A stretch of 15,914 nucleotides of DNA from JAJXZP01 sp035505775 (GTDB lineage Bacteria; Spirochaetota; Spirochaetia; Treponematales; Rectinemataceae). Where the stretch lies: assembly GCA_035505775.1 (NCBI GenBank), contig DATJQN010000128.1:1-15914 (forward strand). Direction: 5' to 3'. The notes beneath the pieces are model-generated. The model did no database searches and was not told the DNA's origin. It saw only the letters and a program-made list of their open reading frames with translations. This document shows positions 1 to 6,112 of the stretch, piece by piece (within the stretch, counting starts at the first letter, position 1; the number at the start of each line of letters is the position of its first letter). Both the position numbers and the translations under genes were made by a program.

Positions 1-355
1 TGGTGTAGGTGCCGCCGTAGAGATTCGAGGCGGACACGATTTCGTCACCGGATTTCGCGATCGTGATGACCGTGTTGAAGATGGCGCTCGTTCCCGAGGA
101 ACTCACGACGGAGGCCGCCCCGCCCTCGAGCTCGGTGACGCTGTTTTCCAGAATCTCGTTGGTGGGATTCGTGAGCCGGGAGTAGATGTTGCCGAATTCT
201 TTCAGCGCGAACAGGTTGGCGGCGTGCTCGGCGCTCTTGAAGACGAATGACGAGGTCCTGTAGACGGGGGCAGCTCGGGAAAGCGTCGTCGGGTCGGGGG
301 ACTGCCCCCCATGGACAGCGCTCGTATCGAAGACTCGTGTTTCTTTCGTGGCCAT
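1..355 (-). CDS. metY: O-acetylhomoserine sulfhydrylase (aminocarboxypropyltransferase), N-terminal part, runs off the left edge
   Basis: The 118 visible residues match the start of Cys/Met-metabolism PLP enzymes (trans-sulfuration family). Family features seen are a DTSAVHGGQ start, YRTSSFVF at about 32-39, the YSRLTNPT segment (58-65) that helps bind PLP phosphate, an SSGTSA motif at about 86-91, and SASNLYGGTYT at the cut end. The last segment is typical of the MetY/MET17 branch rather than cystathionine gamma-synthase. The family enzyme uses O-acetylhomoserine and sulfide to make homocysteine, in the cytoplasm. The PLP lysine lies beyond the window. The ATG at 355 is chosen because GGGAG (363-367, read on minus) precedes it by 7 nt. 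It lies downstream of cysK on the same strand but across a 310-bp gap carrying its own promoter-like and structured elements, so separate control is likely. Substrate (acetyl- versus succinyl-homoserine) is inferred from family only. Confidence 0.88.
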   Translation of the reverse strand, partial: MATKETRVFDTSAVHGGQSPDPTTLSRAAPVYRTSSFVFKSAEHAANLFALKEFGNIYSRLTNPTNEILENSVTELEGGAASVVSSSGTSAIFNTVITIAKSGDEIVSASNLYGGTYT

Positions 356-371
356 CGGGATTCTCCCTGTC

Positions 372-516
372 GGTGATGCTGATGCGCCGTCATGCGACGG
401 CGGACGGAACGCCCGGGGTATCGCTTCCGGGGAACTACCTGCAGGGGTTCCCCGACGCCGTCGCCCCGAAGGCGACGGCGCCACGCATGCCACATGGCGC
501 TTTTCGCAGTATCACC
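372..516 (-). ncRNA. Candidate structured 5' leader of metY (riboswitch-like multibranch fold)
   Basis: Read on the minus strand, 516-507 (GGTGATACTG) pairs with 381-372 (CAGCATCACC) over ten positions with one A-C mismatch, closing a domain of about 145 nt. Inside are a 10-bp stem with a UUCGG loop (480-471 with 465-456), an 8-bp stem (454-447 with 435-428) whose 11-nt loop contains CCTGCAGG, and a 7-bp stem with a GCAU loop (402-396 with 391-385). An alternative 6-bp helix (500-495 with 483-478) shares three bases with the first stem, so two folds could compete. The closing helix ends 4 nt before the metY Shine-Dalgarno (367-363), a position suited to translational control. I do not recognise the SAM-I, SAM-II, SAM-IV, SAH or cobalamin consensus. 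Structure was paired by eye only; GC-rich DNA gives chance hairpins. Confidence 0.4.
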
Positions 517-587
517 AGACGAGTCACCGCGACCTCCCACGAAGACCGGAGCGGAGCATCGGATGGAGGAGCCACCCGCGGCACGGC

Positions 588-620
588 CCGAGCCTGTACC
601 ACACTGTGGTACAGGCTCGG
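588..620. promoter_or_regulatory. Perfect 33-bp palindrome, probable operator over the metY promoter
   Basis: Two 16-bp arms (588-603 and 605-620) are exact reverse complements around a single central C at 604. No T-run follows on either strand, so it does not look like an intrinsic terminator. On the minus strand it begins 6 bp downstream of a perfect TTGACA (632-627) and so covers the expected spacer, -10 and start region of a metY promoter. This is the expected place for a repressor operator. The cognate regulator is not in the window. If transcribed it would instead form a 14-15-bp hairpin at the start of the leader. Confidence 0.55.
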
Positions 621-632
621 AGTCGCTGTCAA
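606..632 (-). promoter_or_regulatory. Candidate metY promoter (TTGACA -35, weak -10)
   Basis: On the minus strand TTGACA at 632-627 is a perfect sigma-70 -35 box. The best -10 is TACCAC at 611-606 with a short 15-bp spacer; a 17-bp spacer gives CCACAG, which is poor. The strong -35 with a weak, palindrome-embedded -10 suggests a controlled promoter. It would give a leader of about 245 nt before metY. Confidence 0.35.
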
Positions 633-665
633 GTGCGCCCGGATGGCAGCCACCCCGACGGCGGC

Positions 666-1604
666 CTAGCTTCCCGAAGGGGTTTCGTCGAAGAGCCAGG
701 TCGAAAGGTAGCGCTCGCCCGTATCCGGCAGGATGACCACGATGGTCTTCCCCTCGCTCTCCGGGCGGCGGGCAACCTCGATGGCGGCCCACAGCGCCGC
801 ACCCGAGGAAATGCCCACCAGAAGCCCTTCCTCGCGCGCCAGCGTGCGGGCTACCTGTCCCGCGTCCTCGTGCCTGACCTTGATGATCTCGTCGACCAGC
901 TCGGCCTTGAAGACCGCCGGCACGAAGCCCGCACCGATCCCCTGGATCTTGTGCGGACCGGAACGGCCCTCGCTGAGGACCGGGGAATCCAGGGGCTCGA
1001 CCGCGATCGCCCGGAAGCCCGGCCGGCGGCTCTTGAGCACCTCGCCGACCCCGGTGATTGTCCCGCCCGTGCCGACACCGGCCACGAGCACGTCGACCTT
1101 GCCGTCGGTATCGCGCCAGATCTCCTCCGCGGTGGTCCGGCGATGTACTTCGGGGTTGGCGGGATTCTCGAATTGCTGCGGCATGAAAGCTCCCGGGGTG
1201 GAGGCCACCAGCTCCTCCGCCTTCGCGATGGCACCTTTCATGCCCTTCACTCCCTCGGTGAGCACCAGCTCCGCACCGTAGGCGAGGAGGAGCTTGCGCC
1301 GCTCGACGCTCATCGTTTCGGGCATGGTGAGTATGATCCTGTAGCCCTTCGCCGCCGCCACGGCGGCGAGGGCGATGCCGGTATTCCCGCTCGTCGGTTC
1401 AATGATCACGGCGCCCTTGGTCAGAATGCCGCGGCGCTCGGCGTCTTCGATCATGGCGAGACCGATTCGATCCTTGACGCTTGAAAAGGGGTTGAACGAC
1501 TCGACCTTCCCCAGAATCACCGCCCGGACTTCTGATTCGGCCGCGTGGATTCTTAGCAAGGGCGTATTGCCAACGAGATCGGTTATGCGTTCAGCGTAGC
1601 TCAT
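666..1604 (-). CDS. cysK: Cysteine synthase (O-acetylserine sulfhydrylase)
   Basis: A 312-residue fold-type II PLP enzyme of the usual CysK length. Visible hallmarks are GNTPLL near the N-terminus (12-17), the PLP Schiff-base lysine K44 in SSVKDRIG, the substrate-binding TSGNTG loop (71-76), the GTGGT phosphate-binding loop (178-182), SSGAA (266-270) whose serine contacts the pyridine nitrogen, and PDTGERYLST (293-302) at the C-terminus. It converts O-acetylserine plus sulfide to cysteine and acetate in the cytoplasm. There is no haem-binding N-terminus or CBS domain, which argues against cystathionine beta-synthase. CysK and CysM cannot be fully separated by eye, but the motif set fits CysK. 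The start ATG (1604-1602) is preceded by AGAGGAA. It heads the minus-strand pair with metY, linking sulfide assimilation into cysteine and homocysteine. Confidence 0.93.
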   Translation of the reverse strand: MSYAERITDLVGNTPLLRIHAAESEVRAVILGKVESFNPFSSVKDRIGLAMIEDAERRGILTKGAVIIEPTSGNTGIALAAVAAAKGYRIILTMPETMSVERRKLLLAYGAELVLTEGVKGMKGAIAKAEELVASTPGAFMPQQFENPANPEVHRRTTAEEIWRDTDGKVDVLVAGVGTGGTITGVGEVLKSRRPGFRAIAVEPLDSPVLSEGRSGPHKIQGIGAGFVPAVFKAELVDEIIKVRHEDAGQVARTLAREEGLLVGISSGAALWAAIEVARRPESEGKTIVVILPDTGERYLSTWLFDETPSGS

Positions 1605-2047
1605 GTGTTCCTCTTTGAACGGGGCCGCTGATCCGTCCAGCCTTGTGCCCCGCGGATGGTGCTCGACAGCCCGTTCGAATTCCGACCGGAGAGATGTAAT
1701 ACCAGACAGGGGTCAGCAGTCGCCCGAGCGCTCAGGGTTCGCCGCGTCGCGGCTACATGCAAGGAGGGACGATCGCCCCTCCGGCACCTCCGCTGGGCTC
1801 GTGAAGCCAATGAGGAAGAGAAAGCCAGTATGGAATCGTGTCGAAATCACTGTTACACACACCTTACCAGACTTTTTAAGTCTACTTACCATCGAGTGCT
1901 GCGGTCAAGCGTGGAATGCGGTGCAGCGCGGGAAAGCCGATTAAATGAAAAACACCGCAAGAAAGTCAAAGACGACGCTCACGTTCGCGTACATAGTTCA
2001 CCTCGATGGGGCCGCCGCGCCGGCGGTCTCCACCGGAGGAGCGTCAC
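1605..2047. other. Divergent intergenic region between cysK and the mtaB-like gene
   Basis: No convincing gene lies in these 443 bp; the reading frames here have odd composition and no good ribosome binding site. On the minus side TGG-TATTAC (1704-1696) is a possible extended -10 for cysK. The stretch at about 1820-1990 is clearly more AT-rich than its surroundings. It holds a short dyad GACTT-TTT-AAGTC (1870-1882) flanked by two CTTACC copies (1863-1868 and 1885-1890), and a weak TTACAC / TTTAAG promoter-like pair (1853-1858, 1875-1880) that could serve the mtaB-like gene with a leader of about 160 nt. None of these is strong. Confidence 0.4.
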
Positions 2048-3418
2048 ATGAAGTACTCGTCCCTTGCCATCGCCCGTCCCGAAGACCTGCGCTTTGGCCG
2101 CGCCCCCCACCCGGTCAGCTCCCGACGGGGGATCGTCGTGGGCGGCGGCGCCGTCTACCCCGAGCTCAACTTCACCCTCCCCACGATGCACATCGAAGAG
2201 TCGACGATGGGTGAGATCCGCGATCACTACCGCGGCATCGTCACCGAGGCCCTCGAACGTTCCGTCGAGCTGAGTGTGCCGGGCGTCGTCTTCGAGTTCG
2301 AAACCCTCCTCGAAATGACGCTCAAGCCCGAGATGGGCGTCGAGCTCGTCCGGATCATGAACGCCGTGTGCGAAGACTACTACGCCAAGCACGGCATGAA
2401 GAGCGCGATCCGGCTGACACCCAATGACACGAGGGACTTCGACCGGCCGCCCTTGATGCGCTCGGGTCACCGGCTCGACGCCATGCTCCAGCTCTTCGAG
2501 GAGGGAGCCAGGGCGGGCGGCGAGTTCCTCTCCATCGAGAGCACGGGCGGCAAGGAACTCCACGACGACGCGCTCCTGTATACCGACGCGAAGGGAGTCA
2601 TCTTCGCCCTCGGCGTCCTGGGCGTGCGGGACATGGGCTACCTCTGGAAGAAGATAGTCGGGGTGGCCCGAAAGACCGGCGTGAGCGCCGGCGGCGACAC
2701 TGCCTGCGGCTTCGCCAACACGGCCATGGTCCTCGCGGAGAAGAAGTACATTCCCCGGGTCTTCGCCGCCTTCGACCGGGCCGTTTCCATTGTGCGCACG
2801 CTTGTGGCCCATGAAGAGGGAGCCATCGGCCCGGACAAGGACTGCGGGTACGAGGGTCCTTTCCTGAAAGCCATCACCGGCATTCCCATATCCATGGAGG
2901 GCAAGACCTCGGCCTGCGCCCACCTGAGCCCGGTCGGCAACGTGGCCGCGGCCGCCTGCGACCTGTGGAGCAACGAGAGCGTGCAGAACATCAAGCTGCT
3001 CGGCGGCATGGCTCCGACGGTCTACCTCGAGCAACTTGCCTACGATGTCCGCCTGATGAACGAGTCGATCGGCCAGAGGAGCGACGGCATGCTGCAGACG
3101 CTGCTTGTGGATTCGGACATCAGGCTCGATCCGCAGGCTCTCATCCTGGCCCCGGAAAGCGTCATCGAGATTTCAGGGGAAATCGTGGCGTCCGGGAGCC
3201 ACCTCGAGGCCGCGATCAGGGCGGGCCTCAAGGCACTCGACCTTATCGAAAAAGCATGCAAGGAAGGCAGGCTCAGTCTGCCGGAACGCGAGCTGGAATA
3301 TCTGGACCGCATCCGCGGCGAGGTGGCCGAAATCCCGAGAGACGAGGGAGCTTTCGTCGAGCTGATGCTGCCCGACATCGACGGGGAGAAGGTGGTCCTG
3401 AGCGAATATGGGCTGTAG
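2048..3418 (+). CDS. MtaB-family zinc-dependent methanol:corrinoid-type methyltransferase, solitary
   Basis: The 456-residue protein resembles Methanosarcina MtaB along its whole length, as recalled from the family. Shared segments include the MKYSSLAIA-type start, LSIESTGGKE, SAGGDT, GPDKDCGYEGP, ITGIP, EGKTSACAH and CDLWSNESV. Residues equivalent to the three zinc ligands of MtaB (Glu164, Cys220, Cys269) are present as E164, C220 and C266, so the active site looks intact. MtaB activates methanol on zinc and passes the methyl group to the corrinoid protein MtaC, in the cytoplasm. No MtaC, MtaA, corrinoid activase or cobalamin gene lies in the window, so a partner must be elsewhere and the true methyl donor could be another alcohol or methoxy compound. 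Start at 2048 is chosen for the ACCGGAGGAGCG ribosome binding site just upstream. Bacterial relatives often lack assigned function, so no symbol is given. Confidence 0.82.
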   Translation: MKYSSLAIARPEDLRFGRAPHPVSSRRGIVVGGGAVYPELNFTLPTMHIEESTMGEIRDHYRGIVTEALERSVELSVPGVVFEFETLLEMTLKPEMGVELVRIMNAVCEDYYAKHGMKSAIRLTPNDTRDFDRPPLMRSGHRLDAMLQLFEEGARAGGEFLSIESTGGKELHDDALLYTDAKGVIFALGVLGVRDMGYLWKKIVGVARKTGVSAGGDTACGFANTAMVLAEKKYIPRVFAAFDRAVSIVRTLVAHEEGAIGPDKDCGYEGPFLKAITGIPISMEGKTSACAHLSPVGNVAAAACDLWSNESVQNIKLLGGMAPTVYLEQLAYDVRLMNESIGQRSDGMLQTLLVDSDIRLDPQALILAPESVIEISGEIVASGSHLEAAIRAGLKALDLIEKACKEGRLSLPERELEYLDRIRGEVAEIPRDEGAFVELMLPDIDGEKVVLSEYGL

Positions 3419-3442
3419 GCCGGCCCGGGGCGCCAGGCTCGC

Positions 3443-3928
3443 CTATTTGAACTTGAAGGAGCTGAAGAACAGCTTCACGTCGGCCGCGATTGAAGCAGTG
3501 AAGAAGTCGGCCATGGTGCCGGCCGTCAGCGTATAGGCCTTGCCCTTGTTGAATACATAGAGCACGTCGTACTTCATCTTGATACCTGAACTCTGGGCCG
3601 TGTACTTCAGTTCCCTCGTGTCATGACCATCCTGCTTTCCGGCGACCACAGGCTCGTAGACGATGCCTTGGAGGACCTTCCCGAGCTGCTCTTTGACAAA
3701 AGCGATATATGCATCGGGCGTGTTGGCGTTCTGCGGCATGACGTCCGCCGTCACGATCAGGCTGGCTCCGGCCTTTTTGTACTGCGCCAAGGCCGAGGAC
3801 TGGGTCCGCTGGGTCCATCCGGCCGGGATGGTCATCGTGAAATCGACCTCGGCCGCAGCGAGTGGACCGAGGACACAGAGGCTCAGAATGACGCACTGCA
3901 TCGACCTGCGATTGATCCATTTCCTCAT
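3443..3928 (-). CDS. Secreted protein of unknown function, PsbP/DcrB-like (DUF1795-type) fold suspected
   Basis: A 161-residue protein with a classical signal peptide: basic MRKWINRR, a hydrophobic core (CVILSLCVLGPLAAA) and a likely signal peptidase I cut after the alanines near residue 26, leaving about 135 residues. The mature part begins with FTMTIPAGWTQ and runs through alternating beta-rich segments to an FSSFKFK end. That pattern (strand, P-x-GW, later Y-x-x-x-x-G/K-x-Y-x-L-T) recalls PsbP/Mog1/DUF1795 small alpha-beta proteins that handle efflux- or stress-related roles, but the assignment is by shape only. The start at 3928 has GGAGG (3936-3940 on plus as CCTCC) 7 nt upstream; an earlier start at 3973 would place basic, polar residues before the signal and is rejected. 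It converges on the mtaB-like gene, 24 bp apart. Confidence 0.6.
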   Translation of the reverse strand: MRKWINRRSMQCVILSLCVLGPLAAAEVDFTMTIPAGWTQRTQSSALAQYKKAGASLIVTADVMPQNANTPDAYIAFVKEQLGKVLQGIVYEPVVAGKQDGHDTRELKYTAQSSGIKMKYDVLYVFNKGKAYTLTAGTMADFFTASIAADVKLFFSSFKFK

Positions 3929-4027
3929 GGTTTTTCCTCCCACCTGCCCCGCCCGGAAATTGGAAGCCTCCAATCCACGACGACGACCACCTGCCGCCTG
4001 ACTCGGGCCCGGTGCCGGGGTTCAGAT

Positions 4028-4056
4028 AAGTTATTGTAACATGGCTTCCGGTGCAA
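4028..4056 (-). promoter_or_regulatory. Possible promoter of the secreted-protein gene
   Basis: On the minus strand TTGCAC (4056-4051) and TAACTT (4033-4028) are 17 bp apart, giving a start near 4021 and a leader of about 90 nt. The -35 is fair and the -10 weak. Confidence 0.3.
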
Positions 4057-4148
4057 CCCGTAATCCACGGGAGGCGCTGCAGCCGGCCCCTGAGCTCGTG
4101 GGACGAGGTATCACGAGGCGGCTTCCTCCTGCACTGCCGGCCTCCGGC

Positions 4149-4157
4149 TGCTATACT
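4149..4157 (+). promoter_or_regulatory. Extended -10 promoter upstream of the SAM methyltransferase gene
   Basis: TGCTATACT is an extended -10 element (TG-n-TATACT, 5 of 6 to consensus). No good -35 exists at 17 bp, which is usual for extended -10 promoters. Transcription would begin near 4164, about 76 nt before the chosen GTG start. The rest of the 312-bp gap 3929-4240 shows no gene on either strand. Confidence 0.4.
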
Positions 4158-4240
4158 CGGCGTGAATGGGGGAGCCCGCCACACGGCGCCGCGGAGTCGC
4201 AGGCCGAATGGTGTCTCCCGGTTCAGTCAGGAGAGTAACC

Positions 4241-5242
4241 GTGAACAAATCCGGGCAAACCGCAGCTTCGGCGCCGACCTTCGGTGCGTCACTCGTCTAT
4301 TGTTTCGTTCAGCTGCTCCTGTCGCCGCTGCTCGTCCTGGGTTATGTGCTCTATATGATCACGTTTCTGCGGGCGGGTAAGAACGCGGGGGGGACGGCCC
4401 AGGCGCCGCTGCTGGGGCGCTGGACGCAGCACCGACTTGGAAGCCGGCCTGACGAGCTCTCGTACCGGCTGATGGAGGCGCTGCCCGGCGTGTCCCACGC
4501 GGCAATGAAGCTCCTGTTCGTCGTGCCGGCGCTCGCCCATCGCGCAAGCGGCTACCTTCCCAGATCATTCCGCTACCCCTTCGAAGGCGAGATCTCCCTG
4601 CAGGACGAGGGCTTCGCTCGCCAGACCTTCTTCGACACCGTGGTGGAGCGCTACCTGGCCGGCGCAGCCCAGTTCGTCATCCTGGGGGCGGGCTTCGACA
4701 CGCGCGCCCTGCGATTGACGCCGGACGTGGCGCTGCGCGCATTCGAAGTCGACGCAGCCGGGACGCAGGCGATCAAACGCGAGGCATTGAAGCGTGCCGG
4801 CATCGATGCGGCGGGGCTCACCCTGGTGGCCGCAGACTTCGAAAAGGACGACTGGCTGGCCCTGCTGGTCGACGCAGGCTTCGACCCGGGCCGGCCGACG
4901 CTGCTTATATGGGAAGGCGTGACCATGTACCTGGACCGGGCGGCCGTCGAGGTCACCCTGCGGAAGGTCGCGGGCCTCGCTCCGGGCAGCGTGGTCGCCT
5001 TCGATTACTACACCACGGAGGTCCTCGAGTCGCGGGCATGGATGATGCGGTACGCCCGGATGGGAACCCGGGCGGTCGGTTCGCCGCTGAAGTTCGGCAT
5101 CGACGCCACCCCTCCTTCACAGGAACGTATTGCGGAGTTCCTCCAAGCCTGCGGGCTTGCGCTCGCCGAGCATCACAGCTTGGGAATGGAGACAGGAGGA
5201 AAGCGCGCCTGGGGAGGCTTCGCCGTGGCGACGGTTCGGTAG
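4241..5242 (+). CDS. SAM-dependent methyltransferase, PPM/TIGR00027 (leucine carboxyl methyltransferase-like) family, with N-terminal membrane segment
   Basis: A 333-residue class I methyltransferase. SAM-binding motif I is VILGAGFDTRA (about 146-156). It is followed by the acidic end of strand 2, FEVDAAGTQ (168-176), then LVAADFEKDDW (195-205) and IWEGVTMYL (223-231), a set characteristic of the LCMT/PPM group. These enzymes methylate carboxylates or small-molecule O-sites; the substrate here is unknown. An added feature is the strongly hydrophobic stretch at 17-43 (LVYCFVQLLLSPLLVLGYVL followed by YMITF), one or two membrane passes ahead of a basic RAGKN. The catalytic domain would thus be tethered to the inner membrane. 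GTG at 4241 is chosen over an in-frame ATG at 4166 because AGGAGAG (4229-4235) precedes it and the likely transcription start is at about 4164. It stands alone, with opposite-strand or promoter-separated neighbours. Confidence 0.75.
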   Translation: MNKSGQTAASAPTFGASLVYCFVQLLLSPLLVLGYVLYMITFLRAGKNAGGTAQAPLLGRWTQHRLGSRPDELSYRLMEALPGVSHAAMKLLFVVPALAHRASGYLPRSFRYPFEGEISLQDEGFARQTFFDTVVERYLAGAAQFVILGAGFDTRALRLTPDVALRAFEVDAAGTQAIKREALKRAGIDAAGLTLVAADFEKDDWLALLVDAGFDPGRPTLLIWEGVTMYLDRAAVEVTLRKVAGLAPGSVVAFDYYTTEVLESRAWMMRYARMGTRAVGSPLKFGIDATPPSQERIAEFLQACGLALAEHHSLGMETGGKRAWGGFAVATVR

Positions 5243-5325
5243 GCGGCGAGGCACGCGGTTCCGGCCGTCAGCCCTCACCTGATTGTCCGGCCGTGCGGCC
5301 AAATGAAGCCGCGATCCACGAGTTC

Positions 5326-5341
5326 TGTGACCGAGGTCACC
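5326..5341 (+). promoter_or_regulatory. CRP-like activator site
   Basis: TGTGA-CCGAGG-TCACC matches the CRP consensus TGTGA-N6-TCACA in nine of ten half-site bases. It contains the exact dyad GTGACC-GA-GGTCAC (5327-5340). Its centre (5333.5) lies about 41 bp before the start predicted from TGTAAT at 5362-5367, the class II activator position. The regulator itself is not in the window. Confidence 0.5.
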
Positions 5342-5361
5342 GATGGACCGGAGGACACTTC

Positions 5362-5367
5362 TGTAAT
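5362..5367 (+). promoter_or_regulatory. -10 box of the DUF2892-rhodanese operon
   Basis: TGTAAT is 5 of 6 to the sigma-70 -10. No -35 is visible because the CRP-like site occupies that place, as expected for class II activation. The predicted start is near 5374. A 6-bp hairpin GACGCG-TCTT-CGCGTC (5377-5392) forms at the very 5' end of the transcript, ahead of the GGGAGG ribosome binding site (5398-5403). Confidence 0.45.
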
Positions 5368-5408
5368 CTCTACGGAGACGCGTCTTCGCGTCGCAGAGGG
5401 AGGACAGA

Positions 5409-5612
5409 ATGCCCAAGAACGTAGGTACCGTGGACAGAATCGTTCGCGTTGTTGTGGGGCTCGCCGTCGCGGCCCTGGGAATCGTCTACCACTCGTGGTT
5501 CGGACTCATCGGAGCCGTGCTGCTGCTGACCGCGGGCTTCAGCCTCTGCCCCATCTATCTGGCTCTCGGCCTCTCCACGCGCAGGTCGACAGCCGTCACC
5601 GAGAAAAAATGA
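5409..5612 (+). CDS. DUF2892 (YgaP-like transmembrane domain) small membrane protein
   Basis: A 67-residue protein with two hydrophobic helices (about 10-26 and 30-45), a short NVGTVDRIVRV lead-in and the conserved FSLCPIYLALGLST tail. The N-terminal motif and the C-P-x-Y after helix 2 are the signature of the YgaP-like membrane domain (DUF2892). In E. coli YgaP this domain is fused behind a rhodanese; here it is a separate gene followed immediately by one. GGGAGG (5398-5403) lies 5 nt before the ATG. Its stop overlaps the next start (ATGA at 5609-5612), so the two are translationally coupled. The function of the domain is not established; membrane placement of a sulfurtransferase is the likely role. 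Confidence 0.85.
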   Translation: MPKNVGTVDRIVRVVVGLAVAALGIVYHSWFGLIGAVLLLTAGFSLCPIYLALGLSTRRSTAVTEKK

Positions 5613-5968
5613 ATCCGAACCTCATCTATGTGGCCGCGGCCCTGGTCCTGGCCTACCTCCTCTATCAGCGCCTGACGGGACTTCGGCGGACTCCCCCGGC
5701 CGCGGTGCTCGCCAAGATCAGAGCCGGGGCCCGCATCGTCGACGTACGGACGCCGGGGGAATTCTCGAGCGGATCCTACCGGAAGGCCAAGAACATTCCC
5801 CTCGCCGATCTGCCGAGCCGCCTGGACGAGCTCGGTCCCAAGGACAAGCCCATCGTACTGTATTGTGCCTCGGGTTCCCGAAGCTCCCGGGCGGGACGCA
5901 TCCTGAAGAAGGCGGGCTTCAGTGACGTCGTCAACGCCGGCGGCCTCGCAGAGATGCCACGGAACTGA
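5609..5968 (+). CDS. Membrane-anchored single-domain rhodanese (sulfurtransferase)
   Basis: A 119-residue protein. Residues 5-21 (LIYVAAALVLAYLLYQR) form one membrane helix, followed by a rhodanese domain from about 30. That domain carries the conserved IVDVRTPGEFSSGS segment (43-56), the A-x-NIPL motif (near 60-64), the active-site loop starting at Cys86 (C-A-S-G-S-R-S) and the final GL region. The cysteine carries persulfide, moving sulfane sulfur from a donor such as thiosulfate to a thiol acceptor. The loop is the six-residue sulfur-type, not the longer phosphatase-like loop. It is coupled through ATGA overlap to the DUF2892 gene, so the pair reconstructs a split YgaP. Whether the domain faces cytoplasm or periplasm cannot be read surely; the lack of basic residues ahead of the helix and the basic stretch RLTGLRR after it favour a cytoplasmic catalytic domain. 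Confidence 0.88.
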   Translation: MNPNLIYVAAALVLAYLLYQRLTGLRRTPPAAVLAKIRAGARIVDVRTPGEFSSGSYRKAKNIPLADLPSRLDELGPKDKPIVLYCASGSRSSRAGRILKKAGFSDVVNAGGLAEMPRN

Positions 5969-6026
5969 GGCTCGACTTTCGGGTCCCGTAAAGACTCCAC
6001 CCGCGACGAGGCAGGATGTCTAGGCT

Positions 6027-6032
6027 TATATT
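6027..6032 (+). promoter_or_regulatory. Possible -10 box for the cupin gene
   Basis: TATATT is 5 of 6 to the -10 consensus and lies 81 bp before the cupin start in an AT-rich pocket. No recognisable -35 is found at 16-18 bp, so an activator may be needed or this may be chance. Confidence 0.3.
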
Positions 6033-6112
6033 TGTATCGGAACAGGGAACCGGGCGCCGGTTCCATCCCGACTGACGCCGGTGACACCTGGATTCACGGG
6101 GAGGAACGAACG

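Noticed and set aside
588..620. Palindrome as an intrinsic terminator of cysK
   Set aside because: No run of T follows on either strand and a perfect -35 box stands beside it, so an operator reading is better.
355..640. SAM-I, SAM-II, SAM-IV, SAH or cobalamin riboswitch upstream of metY
   Set aside because: I looked for their conserved cores and could not find them; the region is kept only as an unclassified structured leader.
2006..2047. Earlier start for the mtaB-like gene
   Set aside because: The extra residues are Arg/Pro-rich and the strong GGAGGAG ribosome binding site lies inside them, directly before the ATG at 2048.
1979..3034. Long minus-strand open frame (351 codons) opposite the mtaB-like gene
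   Set aside because: It is a mirror of a clearly conserved protein on the plus strand, has low-complexity His/Gly/Ala/Val composition and no ribosome binding site or family resemblance.
5975..5992. CTTTCGGG/CCCGTAAAG dyad after the rhodanese gene as terminator
   Set aside because: The central spacing is too short for a stable RNA loop and there is no T-run.
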